Shown: piece after piece, positions 34,313 through 43,106 of the stretch | Layout: the number at the start of each line of letters is the position of its first letter | Position numbering within the stretch: the first letter of the stretch is position 1 | Source of the DNA: Corynebacterium crudilactis | GTDB lineage: Bacteria; Actinomycetota; Actinomycetes; Mycobacteriales; Mycobacteriaceae | Assembly: GCF_001643015.1 (NCBI RefSeq) | Contig: NZ_CP015622.1 | Coordinates: forward strand, 1,625,358 to 1,689,357 | Direction: 5' to 3' | DNA length: 64,000 nt | Notes under the pieces: generated by a model | What the model saw: the letters and a program-made list of their open reading frames with translations, nothing else | The model's database searches: none | What the model was told of the DNA's origin: nothing | Made by a program: the position numbers and the translations under genes

Positions 34313-34318
34313 ACTATA
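34313..34318 (-). promoter_or_regulatory. Probable pyr operon -10 box
   Basis: TATAGT on the minus strand lies about 95 bp upstream of the pyrR start and would give a leader of roughly 90 nt containing the hairpin. The -35 is weak. Confidence 0.45.
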
Positions 34319-34521
34319 GCGTACCGTGTCACATTCACTCCAAGATGCTGACTATGATCTTAGGTAACGCTTCACGGTGAACCACTGTAAACAACAGCGA
34401 AACACCAAAATGCTTAAGCAGATGGTACATCATGACAGTCGAATCTGTGATAACTGATCATTGTAGGACACCCGGTGTTTACCCACTGGGACCTCCTCAT
34501 CCACTGACTTGGAGAAGCCCT

Positions 34522-36048
34522 GTGAGTCTGACCACAAGCCATTTTATTCCCTTTCCCCGAGAAATGGTCTGGGATTGGCATACCCGCAAGGGCGCTGTCG
34601 CACGTCTGACTCCCCCATTTGTCCCATTAACACCCTCCCAGCAGGCAGAACGCCTTTCCGATGGTACGACAGTTTTCAGCCTGCCCGCGGGACTTAAATG
34701 GGTGGCACGCCATGACCTTTCGGGCTTTTTGAACGGTTCACGCTTCACTGATGTCTGCTTAACCGCACCCGTTAAAGCCCTTGCCAATTGGCGTCATGTG
34801 CACAATTTCGTGGACCAAGATGGGGGCACCCTCATCACCGATTCCGTCCGGACTCGTCTGCCCGCATCCACCCTGACGGGCATGTTTGCTTACCGACAGA
34901 ATCAGCTGATCGAAGACTTAAAATTCCTCGACCGCACCAGCACGCTTTTCGACGCCTCCCCACTCACCGTAGCCATCACCGGCTCCAGGGGCCTTGTCGG
35001 CCGCGCGCTGACGGCACAACTACAAACTGGTGGACACGACGTCATCCAACTTGTCCGCAAAGAACCAAAGCCGGGGCAACGTTACTGGGATCCCCTCAAC
35101 CCAGCCTCCGATTTGCTTGATGGCGTTGATGTCCTTGTCCACCTCGCCGGTGAACCTATTTTCGGACGCTTCAACGATGCACACAAAGAAGCTATCCGCG
35201 AATCGCGCATCCTGCCCACCAAATTCCTCGCAGAACTTGTTGCCGATTCAGCACAGTGCACCACCATGATCTCCGCCTCTGCAGTAGGTTTCTACGGCCA
35301 TGATCGCGGTGAAGAAATCCTCACAGAACAATCCTCATCCGGCGATGATTTCCTCGCTGCAGTATGCCGAGATTGGGAAGATTCCACCACCCCTGCCGCT
35401 GAAGCAGGAAAACGCGTCGCATTAATCCGCACCGGCGTGGCACTCAGTGGACGTGGTGGCATGCTGCCCCTGCTCAAAACACTATTTTCCACCGGGCTGG
35501 GCGGAAAATTCGGCGACGGCTCTTCTTGGTTCAGCTGGATCGCCATTGACGATCTCACCGATATCTACTACCGCGCCATCGTGGATGCGAAGGTTTCCGG
35601 GCCGATTAATGCTGTCGCACCAAACCCGGTATCCAATGCAGAGATGACCAAAGTTCTGGCAACCAGCATGCACCGCCCCGCCTTCATCCAGATCCCTTCA
35701 CTTGGACCAAAAATCCTACTGGGCAGCCAGGGCGCAGAAGAACTTGCGTTGGCAGATCAACGCACTTCTCCAGCTGTACTGGAAAGCCTCGGACACACCT
35801 TCCGCTACACCGATATTGGTGCTGCGATCGCTCATGAATTGGGCTATGAACAGCTTGCCGATTTCGCCCAGCAACAAGAGATCGAAGCCGAACGTAAACA
35901 AGAACGCGCGGAACTCAAAGCTGCCAAAAAGATCGCTAAAAAAGCACCAGTTTTAGAAGCAGATGCCACAAACCTGGAAGATCCAGAAGAAGTTGAGCAA
36001 AGTATCCTCTCCTCAATCCTTAATTTCCGGCGCAAGCGCAACGACTAA
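34522..36048 (+). CDS. SRPBCC-like / NAD-dependent epimerase fusion (TIGR01777-type)
   Basis: About the first 150 residues resemble a START/SRPBCC ligand-binding domain (TSHFIPFPREMVWDWH...). From about residue 150 a short-chain epimerase/dehydratase follows, with the glycine-rich VAITGSRGLVGRALTAQL, VLVHLAGEPIFGRF, SASAVGFYG and a C-terminal DUF1731-like part. The start GTG at 34522 with GGAG at 34511-34514 gives 508 residues; an in-frame upstream start at 34432 is possible. The substrate is unknown. It diverges from pyrR. A 12-mer copy lies at 34944. The last 60 residues are highly charged. Confidence 0.82.
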   Translation: MSLTTSHFIPFPREMVWDWHTRKGAVARLTPPFVPLTPSQQAERLSDGTTVFSLPAGLKWVARHDLSGFLNGSRFTDVCLTAPVKALANWRHVHNFVDQDGGTLITDSVRTRLPASTLTGMFAYRQNQLIEDLKFLDRTSTLFDASPLTVAITGSRGLVGRALTAQLQTGGHDVIQLVRKEPKPGQRYWDPLNPASDLLDGVDVLVHLAGEPIFGRFNDAHKEAIRESRILPTKFLAELVADSAQCTTMISASAVGFYGHDRGEEILTEQSSSGDDFLAAVCRDWEDSTTPAAEAGKRVALIRTGVALSGRGGMLPLLKTLFSTGLGGKFGDGSSWFSWIAIDDLTDIYYRAIVDAKVSGPINAVAPNPVSNAEMTKVLATSMHRPAFIQIPSLGPKILLGSQGAEELALADQRTSPAVLESLGHTFRYTDIGAAIAHELGYEQLADFAQQQEIEAERKQERAELKAAKKIAKKAPVLEADATNLEDPEEVEQSILSSILNFRRKRND

Positions 36049-36115
36049 ATTCAGCATCTGTAGTGTGGTGGAAAAGTTACTGTTTAAAGGATTTTGGAAG
36101 GACTGAAACACTCCA

Positions 36116-36595
36116 GTGCCTCAAACACCCCCAGCAGAGCACCCCAACGACATTCAGGAATTTAACCTAGATGCCATTGTGGGGATTCTCCAGGATGAAA
36201 AACTCGACTACCGCATTGATGAACACGACGGCGAAAAGGTAATCCGCACCGGATTTATCAACGCTGCCATTAGCTTCATTCAATTAGATGACAGCTTGAC
36301 TATGGAAGCTATGTGGCGAGGCGCCCCCTCTACTGATGCTGCAGCACAGATTCTGGCTGCAACCAATGAATGGAACCTCACCCAGTTCACCCCCACCGTG
36401 AGGTTTTTTGAACTGGGCGAAGACACTCTCGCAATCAATGCTTTGCGCCATGTGGTCATTTCAGCAGGCATGAGCCGCAATCAGGTGGGCTCCTTCGTGA
36501 TGAGCTCCATCGAATCGGCTGTCCAATGCTTCGAATGGCTCGAGCAGCAGTTCCCAGATCTAGTGACTTGGAAGGATGAACACCATGACCACTGA
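36116..36595 (+). CDS. YbjN-domain protein, first of a pair
   Basis: 159 residues with the YbjN pattern: two alpha-beta repeats including DYRIDEHDGEKVIRTGFINAAISFIQ and WNLTQFTPTVRFFELGEDTLAINALRHVVISAGMSRNQVGSFVMSSI. YbjN proteins share a type III secretion chaperone-like fold and have poorly defined roles. The start is a GTG at 36116 with AAGGA rather far upstream (13 bp). It overlaps the next gene and probably shares a transcript with the epimerase gene. Confidence 0.75.
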   Translation: MPQTPPAEHPNDIQEFNLDAIVGILQDEKLDYRIDEHDGEKVIRTGFINAAISFIQLDDSLTMEAMWRGAPSTDAAAQILAATNEWNLTQFTPTVRFFELGEDTLAINALRHVVISAGMSRNQVGSFVMSSIESAVQCFEWLEQQFPDLVTWKDEHHDH

Positions 36596-37043
36596 TTCCA
36601 CTTCTATCAGCACCCCAAAACCGATTCCAGTGACCATCGAACGTATTTCCCTCATCATGAAGGAATTCGGCATTGATCTCCTCGTCGCCGATGAACAAGG
36701 CACTGGATCCCAAGTCGCAAGCGCCAATTTGAACGGCCATCATGTGATGCTCGCTGTTATCGGTTCCGTACTGATCGTCCGCGCAGACCGCCCTACTGAA
36801 ATGCCAGTTGCCGATGGTAATCCTGCATGGCATCTTGCATGCAACCAAGTCAACTGCTTCAATTTTGCAGCCAAAGCCGTCGTGGTTGATCGCACCGAAA
36901 ATATCGTGGTCCGTGCAGAAAAAGATGTTCCCATCGCTGCTGGACTCAACGATATTCAGCTTTCTGCAATGCTGAAAAACGCCATCGATCACATCCTCGC
37001 AATTCAAGATGCTGTTGCCAAGGCTGGCCAAAAGATCGGCTAA
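36585..37043 (+). CDS. YbjN-domain protein, second of a pair
   Basis: 152 residues starting at the ATG at 36585 (MTTDSTSISTPKPIPVTIERI), with GAAGGA ending 8 bp upstream; the first gene's stop lies 11 bp inside it. The fold is the same as its neighbour's (MLAVIGSVLIVRADRPTEMPVADGNPAWHLACNQVNCFNFAAKAVVVDRTENIVVRAEKDVP) but the sequence is well diverged. An old duplication forming a heterodimer is plausible but not shown. Confidence 0.72.
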   Translation: MTTDSTSISTPKPIPVTIERISLIMKEFGIDLLVADEQGTGSQVASANLNGHHVMLAVIGSVLIVRADRPTEMPVADGNPAWHLACNQVNCFNFAAKAVVVDRTENIVVRAEKDVPIAAGLNDIQLSAMLKNAIDHILAIQDAVAKAGQKIG

Positions 37044-37362
37044 CGCAGTCTTGCAATATTTTGGCTGTTCGATGTTTCTCCATCAAACAACTAAGTCGAT
37101 TTAAGGCCCCTACATTTCAGAATAAGCATTTATATGAGCTAGGTGTCTCTAGACTCTTAGAATCGATTCTGGAAGGGCACTTTTTCGGGCGTGAAATGGA
37201 GATTTTTCACCCGACCAAACCACAATGCCCACGGATCAAGTTTTCACTTGCCGTGGGCAGCCTCGTTTGGTTATTCGCTCTGGAAACCGGTCACAGATGC
37301 CCAGGGCGGAGCTTTTTAGCTTCCGTGGGCACTGTGGTTTGGTTTCAAATCATCCCAAAACT
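37044..37362. other. Gene-free spacer with nested inverted repeats
   Basis: No convincing gene. A possible 114-codon plus-strand frame has no ribosome-binding site and runs through hairpins, so I reject it. The second half holds the repeat at 37214-37343. Confidence 0.6.
37214..37343. repeat. Structured inverted-repeat element, three copies of CCGTGGGCA...TTTGGT
   Basis: A 21-bp arm at 37214-37234 is the inverted copy of 37323-37343 with one mismatch. A third, shorter copy starts at 37251. Arms 1 and 2 form a hairpin: TGCCCACGG/CCGTGGGCA with inner CAAG/CTTG and outer ACCAAAC/GTTTGGT. Arm 3 pairs with TGCCCAGGG at 37298 in a second hairpin of matching design. Confidence 0.7.
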
Positions 37363-37403
37363 AAAGCGCTGTTCCCCTCCAGATTTGAGGGGAACAGCGC
37401 TTT
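37363..37403 (-). terminator. nusB terminator, 17-bp perfect stem
   Basis: AAAGCGCTGTTCCCCTC (37363-37379) pairs fully with 37387-37403 around a 7-nt loop. It ends the pepQ-efp-nusB transcripts and, being symmetric, also faces the plus-strand YbjN genes. Confidence 0.85.
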
Positions 37404-37421
37404 AATATATGCCAGAAGGGC

Positions 37422-38075
37422 TTAAACTTCTTCGGACTTTTCCGCAGAACCTTCAGATTCTACAGTTTCTGTAGAAACCTCAGCGTCTTCAGCAACATCC
37501 GCTGCTTCTTCAGCTTCAGTCTCAACATCGTCCAGCTCGGAATCATCCCATGGTGCAACCGGTCCGCCATCAAGCTCATCGGTTTCGACTGATACAGCTT
37601 CTGGGTTCGCGGCACGTTCACGCAGGGTATCCACCTTTGATGCCATGGCGTCTAGGGTTGCGTTGATGTAGGCACTGGAACTATCACCTGAGTACTCAGA
37701 AGCGATTTCTACAGCTTCCACAATTGCGGTGGTGACTGGGATCTCCGCGTTGTAGATCATTTCCCAGGATGCGACGCGTAGAATCGCGCGATCCACTGAT
37801 GGGAGACGTCCAAGAGTCCACGTTTCCGCGATGTGCTCTGCAAGAAACACATCGAGGGTGTCTAGCTCGACAGCAACGCCATTGATGATTGTCTCGGTGT
37901 ATTCAGCAACCGGGGCAACAATGGGGTTGATGTCGCGCGCCAACTTGTGGCGGTCATCAATGATGGCCACTGGATCAACATCGCGGGATTCCGCTTCAAA
38001 AAGGATGTCTACGGCACGCATACGTGCCTTATAGCGGGATCCGTGTCGCTTGTAATCTTGTCGACGCTCGCTCAC
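37422..38075 (-). CDS. nusB: NusB transcription antitermination factor with acidic tail
   Basis: Binds boxA RNA with S10 in rRNA antitermination. Residues 1-155 are the NusB helical domain (GSRYKARMRAVDILFEAE..., WEMIYNAEIPVTTAIVEAVEIASEYSGDSSSAYINATLDAMAS). The last 55-60 residues are an Asp/Glu-rich low-complexity tail (DDSELDDVETEAEEAADVAEDAEVS...), making the 217-residue protein longer than the usual ~140-160. Such tails occur in corynebacterial NusB. Confidence 0.93.
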   Translation of the reverse strand: MSERRQDYKRHGSRYKARMRAVDILFEAESRDVDPVAIIDDRHKLARDINPIVAPVAEYTETIINGVAVELDTLDVFLAEHIAETWTLGRLPSVDRAILRVASWEMIYNAEIPVTTAIVEAVEIASEYSGDSSSAYINATLDAMASKVDTLRERAANPEAVSVETDELDGGPVAPWDDSELDDVETEAEEAADVAEDAEVSTETVESEGSAEKSEEV

Positions 38076-38108
38076 GTTGGGTTCTCTTTGTTCCTATTCA
38101 ATCAAGGG

Positions 38109-38127
38109 TGCACACCAAAGGTGTGCA
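38109..38127 (-). other. Stem-loop between efp and nusB
   Basis: TGCACACC and GGTGTGCA form an 8-bp stem with an AAA loop in the 84-bp gap. No T-tract follows, so it is more likely an RNA-stability or weak attenuating element than a terminator. Confidence 0.45.
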
Positions 38128-38159
38128 AATTCTTCTGGCGGATTCTGCTGTGGAGAATC

Positions 38160-38723
38160 TTAGTTGTTAACGCGGGAAAGGTAAGAACCGTCGCGGGTGT
38201 CTACCTTGAGGACGTTTCCGGTCTCAATGAACAGTGGGACCTGGATCTCTGCGCCGGTCTCCAAAGTTGCTGGCTTGTTGCCACCGGTGGAGCGGTCGCC
38301 CTGCAGGCCTGGATCGGTGTGCTCAACGCGAAGGTCCACGGACAGTGGAAGTTCACCGAAGAGTGCTTCGCCTTCGTGGAAGGACACCTGGACGCGCATG
38401 TTTTCAAGCAAGAAACGACCAGCATCGCCGAAAGCATCGGTGGACAGCTCGTACTGCTCGAAGGTCTTATCATCCATGACGATGTAAGAAGTGCCATCGT
38501 TGTACAAGTAGGTAACATCGCGACGGTCAACGGTTGCGGTTTCAACCTTGACGCCAGCGTTCCAAGTCTTGTCGACGGTCTTGCCGGTCACGACGTCCTT
38601 GAGCTTGGTTCGCACGAATGCAGGACCCTTGCCTGGCTTAACGTGCTGGAACTCGATGATCTGCTGCAGCTTGCCTTCGTTCTTTAGAACTAGACCGTTC
38701 TTGAAATCAGCGGTAGTTGCCAC
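38160..38723 (-). CDS. efp: Translation elongation factor P
   Basis: Relieves ribosome stalling at polyproline. The 187 residues form three OB-like domains, with the tip loop [10 protein letters not shown] in domain I. It lies between pepQ and nusB, the usual order in many Gram-positive bacteria. Confidence 0.97.
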   Translation of the reverse strand: MATTADFKNGLVLKNEGKLQQIIEFQHVKPGKGPAFVRTKLKDVVTGKTVDKTWNAGVKVETATVDRRDVTYLYNDGTSYIVMDDKTFEQYELSTDAFGDAGRFLLENMRVQVSFHEGEALFGELPLSVDLRVEHTDPGLQGDRSTGGNKPATLETGAEIQVPLFIETGNVLKVDTRDGSYLSRVNN

Positions 38724-38806
38724 GGATGTGATCTCCCTCGTGGATTACGTGGTTGAGGGCCTACGCAAAATCAAAAATCGCGCAGACCGTTATTAGCTCA
38801 CCTAGA

Positions 38807-39898
38807 TTACACTACGTTGAGGTCCTTACTCACCTTGGTAATGATTTCCGGTGCTCCGGACGTGATAATCAGGGTATCCTCGATGCGAACTCCGCCCTTT
38901 CCAGGTACATAAATTCCTGGCTCAATGGTCAATGTTGCACCTGCTTCAATCACACCTTGTGAGGTCTTTGCAGCATAGGGAGCTTCGTGTACTTCTAGCC
39001 CAATGCCGTGGCCGGTGGAGTGTACAAAGTAGTCGCCATAGCCGGCATCTTCGATGACTTTGCGGCATGCTGCGTCGATATCAACGAGGTTGGCGCCGGC
39101 ATAAGCAGCATCAACGCCTGCCAGCTGGGATGCCAAGACGATCTCGTAGATTTCTGTTTCAAACTCCCCCGCTTCTCCCATCACGAGTGTGCGGGTCATA
39201 TCAGAGTTGAAACCGCGGGCATGAGCTCCGAAATCGATGGTGACTAGATCACCATGTTCGATGATCCGGTCGCCGGCACCATGATGTGGTTTCGCGGAAT
39301 TCGGACCAGAGGCCACGATGGTGTCAAAGCTTGGGCGCTCTGCACCGAGCATGCGCATGCGGTATTCCAGGTCTGCAGCAACTTGACGCTCTGATCGGCC
39401 TTCTGCGAGTTCTCCTGCGGCGAGTAAATCTTCGAATGCTTGTGAGGCCAGTGCTGCGACATCGCGGAGGCGGTCGAGCTCGAAGCTATCTTTGATCAAG
39501 CGGATTGATTCCACCACACCGGTGACGGGAATAAGTTCTACGTCTTCCTTAGTTACTGCACGGAGGCTCTCGAACTGCTCCAGGGTGGTTTGGGCAGATT
39601 CGATCGCTATACGACGCGGCTCCTCAACCTGGGTCAACAGCGCCGTTGCCGAGGCACGTTCGATCAGTGCCTCAATATCTGGCACTTCTTCAGCGATCTG
39701 GGTGGTGTAGCGACCATCGGTGCAGATGAGTGCAGACAAATCTTTGTTCACAATCAGTGCACCATTGGAACCAGTAAATCCGCTGAGGTAGCGAACATGA
39801 ATGGGGCTTGTCACCAAAATTGAATCGATTCGTTGAGCTGCAAGCTTTGCAGCAAGGGCACGACGACGAGTGGCAAAACGGGTATCAGCCAAAGCCAT
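38807..39898 (-). CDS. pepQ: Xaa-Pro aminopeptidase/prolidase (M24)
   Basis: Cleaves peptides next to proline. The 363 residues comprise a creatinase-type N-terminal domain and a pita-bread metallopeptidase domain with ligands in TIDFGAHARGFNSDMTRT, STGHGIGLEVHE, LTIEPGIYVPGKGGVRIED. In C. glutamicum its neighbour is aroB, here displaced by an insertion sequence. Confidence 0.94.
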   Translation of the reverse strand: MALADTRFATRRRALAAKLAAQRIDSILVTSPIHVRYLSGFTGSNGALIVNKDLSALICTDGRYTTQIAEEVPDIEALIERASATALLTQVEEPRRIAIESAQTTLEQFESLRAVTKEDVELIPVTGVVESIRLIKDSFELDRLRDVAALASQAFEDLLAAGELAEGRSERQVAADLEYRMRMLGAERPSFDTIVASGPNSAKPHHGAGDRIIEHGDLVTIDFGAHARGFNSDMTRTLVMGEAGEFETEIYEIVLASQLAGVDAAYAGANLVDIDAACRKVIEDAGYGDYFVHSTGHGIGLEVHEAPYAAKTSQGVIEAGATLTIEPGIYVPGKGGVRIEDTLIITSGAPEIITKVSKDLNVV

Positions 39899-40093
39899 GT
39901 TCTCTCCTTTTAAAAATCACACGTGTAGGTTACTTCTAATCCAAACTAGTAGATTACCGCGTTCTTAGTCCTGGCTTGGCTCATTTGAGTACTGAAAACA
40001 GCTCAATCGATAATCTACTTTTACCCGATCGAACTAGGCTCCCGCCTTGCTCAAGATGCAAATTCTCGTTCCAAATCGCTAATTTTTGCTAAA

Positions 40094-40113
40094 ATGTGGC
40101 AGATTCTTGCATC
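40094..40113 (+). repeat. 20-bp direct repeat, copy left of the IS
   Basis: ATGTGGCAGATTCTTGCATC matches 41778-41797 (ATGCGGCAGATCCTTGCACC) at 17 of 20 positions; all three differences are C/T. This copy is 61 bp outside the left IS end and the other 30 bp outside the right end, so it is not a target duplication. Confidence 0.55.
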
Positions 40114-40202
40114 TACAGGCCGGCATTATGCAAATATTCGTTCGATTCGCCGTGTGTCAAGCAGATGTGAAGATACATTCAATACATTCTCGGTACTGGT
40201 CC

Positions 40203-41317
40203 CTACTCAATCAAGAAATACTCATCATCAACCCGACGAGCATTAATACTGACCACCCGCCGAGGTCGTTTCACCCGCGGTGGGCGATGAAACCGCTCCG
40301 GATGGGCCGCATAATAACGCCCCAACACTTCACGACGTTTCTTCGCTGCTGCCACCCAACTCCCATCAAAGACCTGCTCAGGAACGAAATTCGCGATCCC
40401 ACTGTGATAATCCACCGTGTTATACGTACTGATCACCGACCCCAAACACGTGTACGCATGCTCAATAGAGTCATAGACCTCCAACCCCAAACGATGATGC
40501 TTAATCGTATGATTGACTGATTCACAATGCGGATTATCATTACTAACCCCCGGCCTAATCAACGACTGTTTGACCCCATACCGATCAAGCATCCGAGCCA
40601 TATCTTTACTGGTCATAATCGCCCCATTATCAGAGTGAACGACCTCAACACGGCCTAAACCTTCTTGCTTAATGGTCTGTTCCATCAACATCACTGCCAT
40701 GTTTTTGTTCTCACGTGGTTGCAGCGTCCAGCCCACAATCTTGCGGGAATACAAATCCATCACCACATGCAAGGCATACAACGCACGAACATACGGGCCT
40801 TTGACCCAGGTGACATCCCACACAAATACCTGACCTGGACCTGTCGCTGTGACTGTCGGTACCGTTGCTGGCTCGCGATGACGCCGTGGTCTAATCACCG
40901 GATCACGCAAGCTTTGTGCGATCCGGTAAAACATCCGCTCACCCGCAAGCAACCTCTCACCGCTATCAACGTGTTGATAAAAGATCTGGCGCACGCTTAA
41001 TCCCTGATCAAACCCCGCACGAAGTAGTGTTGCGATGTGTTCGCGGTCCTTATCGCTGATCCGTTTTGATCCACAACGCTGGGTATGCGGGATGGGATCA
41101 GCAACAGGTGGCCGGGGATGATGACGGTAGTAGTAGCTTGATTCAGATAACCCCAGCACTGCCAATGCCTGCTTTTTGGAATACGCAGCACTACGCAGGC
41201 AACTAATCAGGTGCTCTTCTGCACCAATGTTGTGGTCATAGAGCTCTTGGTACTGTGGGGAAAGTCGGCTACCGCCGCGTCTTAGGCCACGCCATCTTTG
41301 TGCATGATGGCGATAGC
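40203..41317 (-). CDS. IS3-family transposase OrfB (DDE domain)
   Basis: The rve integrase core shows FVWDVTWVKGPYVRALYALHVVMDLYSRKIVGW, VVHSDNGAIMTS and a conserved C-terminal part, though the third acidic residue falls in NPHCESVNHTIKHH. No ATG, GTG or TTG lies upstream of the TTG at 41165 in this frame, yet the frame is open back to a slippery site inside orfA at 41318-41324. This supports production as an OrfAB fusion by -1 frameshifting. Confidence 0.85.
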
Positions 41318-41695
41318 TTTTCCCAGCGCATCAATGGCGTTGTGGAGCTCTTCGATGTTTTTCTGTTGTTTTTCCACGGTGGTGTTACTGGAATCGATAT
41401 GTGCATTGGCAGCAGCGAGTTGGGCTTTTAAATCGTCGATTTCGGTGCGTAGTGCGGTATTTTCACGGACTTCTTTGAAGGTCATGCGTCCAGTCTTGCG
41501 TGGAATGATGCCTTGTTCAAGATCCCCGTCAGCCAGAGTGTTACGCCAGTTCATCACTGCTGATGCTGAGAGGTTGTGTTCGGTGAGGTAGGCGGCTTTG
41601 GTGCCGTGTTTGCGGGAGAGGTAGGCGATGACGTGTGCTCGTTTTTGCTCCGGGGTCAGCTCATCGGTGTAGTTGGTGGGGATGTTCACAGTCAT
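41282..41695 (-). CDS. IS3-family OrfA (helix-turn-helix, leucine zipper)
   Basis: 137 residues: an N-terminal HTH (TPEQKRAHVIAYLSRKHGTKAAYLTEHNLSASAVMNW) and a C-terminal coiled coil (NTALRTEIDDLKAQLAAANAHIDSSNTTVEKQQKNIEEL). It starts at the ATG at 41695 with AAGGAG upstream. The heptamer G_GGA_AAA at 41318-41324 fits X_XXY_YYZ and leads into the orfB frame before the orfA stop. Confidence 0.85.
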   Translation of the reverse strand: MTVNIPTNYTDELTPEQKRAHVIAYLSRKHGTKAAYLTEHNLSASAVMNWRNTLADGDLEQGIIPRKTGRMTFKEVRENTALRTEIDDLKAQLAAANAHIDSSNTTVEKQQKNIEELHNAIDALGKAIAIMHKDGVA

Positions 41696-41713
41696 GGTGG
41701 GTATTTCTCCTTG

Positions 41714-41744
41714 AGGCTGGTTGTGGTTGCTTCACAACCAGCCT
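41714..41744 (-). other. Hairpin just upstream of IS orfA
   Basis: AGGCTGGTTGTG (41714-41725) and CACAACCAGCCT (41733-41744) form a 12-bp perfect stem immediately upstream of the orfA ribosome-binding site and inside the right end. Hairpins placed this way in other insertion sequences block translation from transcripts entering from outside; that role is inferred here. Confidence 0.6.
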
Positions 41745-41777
41745 GACAGAGAGGGATTTACCAAGACCACCAAGCGG

Positions 41778-41797
41778 ATGCGGCAGATCCTTGCACC
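41778..41797 (+). repeat. 20-bp direct repeat, copy right of the IS
   Basis: Partner of 40094-40113. It lies in the IS-aroB spacer, which otherwise holds nothing I recognise. Confidence 0.5.
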
Positions 41798-41941
41798 AGA
41801 ATCTCACAGGATTCCCAATAGCCCCATGTATACCAAAAAGGACCGCCTCCAGACGCCAGTCTAAGCGCCTGATGGACATGGCTTGAGGCGAACATCCATT
41901 CTAGATATTCAATCCCTTAAATCAGCACACAGCCACATCGC

Positions 41942-43039
41942 TTAGTGGCTAATTGCCTCATACGCAGTGCGGAGATCTTGTTTTGACGGGCCTTCAATGC
42001 GCGTTACTTCGCCCACCTCAGTCAATGCGACAAAGCGAATATTGCCATCGCGGTTCTTCTTATCGCGGGTCATGCCCTCATATAGTTCATCGAAGGCGCC
42101 ACCTTCGTAAGAGGTCGGCAGACCGATAGCCGCCAGGATTGCGCGGTGGCGCTCCAGGAGAGGCGCGTCGATAAGCTCAAGCTGGTGGGAGAGGTGAGCG
42201 ATGAACATCATGCCTACGGCCACTGCATTGCCGTGACGCCAGCGGAAGTTTTCGCGCAATTCTACGGCGTGGGCGAAGGTGTGTCCGTAGTTGAGGATTT
42301 CGCGCAGGCTGGATTCTTTCAGGTCCTGGCCGACAACGGAGCCTTTCACGGTGACAGAACGCCAAATAAGTTCCGGCAAATGCGAACCTTCGATCTCCTT
42401 TTTCAGGCAGGCTGCAGGATCGGATTCGTAGAGGCGCAGAATTTCTGGATCAGCGATGAAACCAGTTTTGATGATTTCTGCAGAACCCGCAATGATCTCC
42501 GCGTCTGGCAAAGTAGCCAGACGATCAGTGTCAATGAACACAGCATCAGGCTCGTGGAAGGCACCCACGAGGTTTTTTCCTGCTGCAGTGTTAATGCCAG
42601 TCTTTCCGCCGACTGCTGCATCAACCATGGCTAGCAAGGTAGTTGGAACCTGGATAACACGCACGCCACGCATCCATGCAGCAGCGACAAATCCAGCTAG
42701 GTCAGTTGCTGCACCGCCACCGAGCCCGATGACGATATCGCGGCGACCAAAAGTCGCATTGCCCAATTGATCCCAGCACTCGCCTGCTACTTCAAGCGAT
42801 TTTCCATTTTCCGCATCAGGAACGTTAAGGTGCAAGACTTTCAGCCCTGCAGCAACTAGTGCAGTTTCCAAATCAGCAGCAATAGCATCCATGCTCGGCT
42901 GGTGCAAAATAGCTACTTGCTCCGCACCTGATGAAGCTGCGCGCTCCACGATAAGAGCATTGAGGTTGGAACCAATATGCACATCATAAGGAGAAGCTCC
43001 ATTGACATGAACGGTGTTGAAGATCTGCGCTGAACTCAT
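41942..43039 (-). CDS. aroB: 3-dehydroquinate synthase
   Basis: Second shikimate-pathway step, converting DAHP to 3-dehydroquinate with NAD and a divalent metal. The start is the ATG at 43039 ([19 protein letters not shown]), giving 365 residues. [40 protein letters not shown] and [11 protein letters not shown] are clear. Several residues differ from C. glutamicum AroB as I remember it. The 12-mer at 42165 falls in ELIDAPL. Confidence 0.96.
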   Translation of the reverse strand: MSSAQIFNTVHVNGASPYDVHIGSNLNALIVERAASSGAEQVAILHQPSMDAIAADLETALVAAGLKVLHLNVPDAENGKSLEVAGECWDQLGNATFGRRDIVIGLGGGAATDLAGFVAAAWMRGVRVIQVPTTLLAMVDAAVGGKTGINTAAGKNLVGAFHEPDAVFIDTDRLATLPDAEIIAGSAEIIKTGFIADPEILRLYESDPAACLKKEIEGSHLPELIWRSVTVKGSVVGQDLKESSLREILNYGHTFAHAVELRENFRWRHGNAVAVGMMFIAHLSHQLELIDAPLLERHRAILAAIGLPTSYEGGAFDELYEGMTRDKKNRDGNIRFVALTEVGEVTRIEGPSKQDLRTAYEAISH

Positions 43040-43062
43040 TGGGGTGATGCCTTTCTTATAGT

Positions 43063-43104
43063 ACAAAACCGGGCCGCCCATGTTGAATATGGACAGCCCG
43101 GTTT
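43063..43104 (-). terminator. Hairpin between aroK and aroB
   Basis: AAACCGGGC and GCCCGGTTT arms with a CCAT/ATGG inner stem fill most of the 67-bp gap. Facing aroB it could act as a partial terminator within the aroC-aroK-aroB transcript. Confidence 0.5.
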
Positions 43105-43106
43105 AA

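Larger units (their letters stand above)
40155..41748 (-). mobile_element. IS3-family insertion sequence
   Basis: About 1.6 kb with overlapping orfA and orfB on the minus strand. Imperfect terminal inverted repeats begin TGTCAAGCAGATGTGAAG at 40155 and, inverted, TGTCAGGCTGGTTGTGAAG ending at 41748; ends with 5'-TG suit IS3. No matching short target duplication is seen at these borders, so either a boundary is slightly off or the element is old. It separates pepQ from aroB. Confidence 0.7.

Noticed and set aside
37061..37405. 114-codon plus-strand frame after the YbjN genes
   Set aside because: No ribosome-binding site, runs through inverted repeats and the nusB terminator, and has no protein-like composition.
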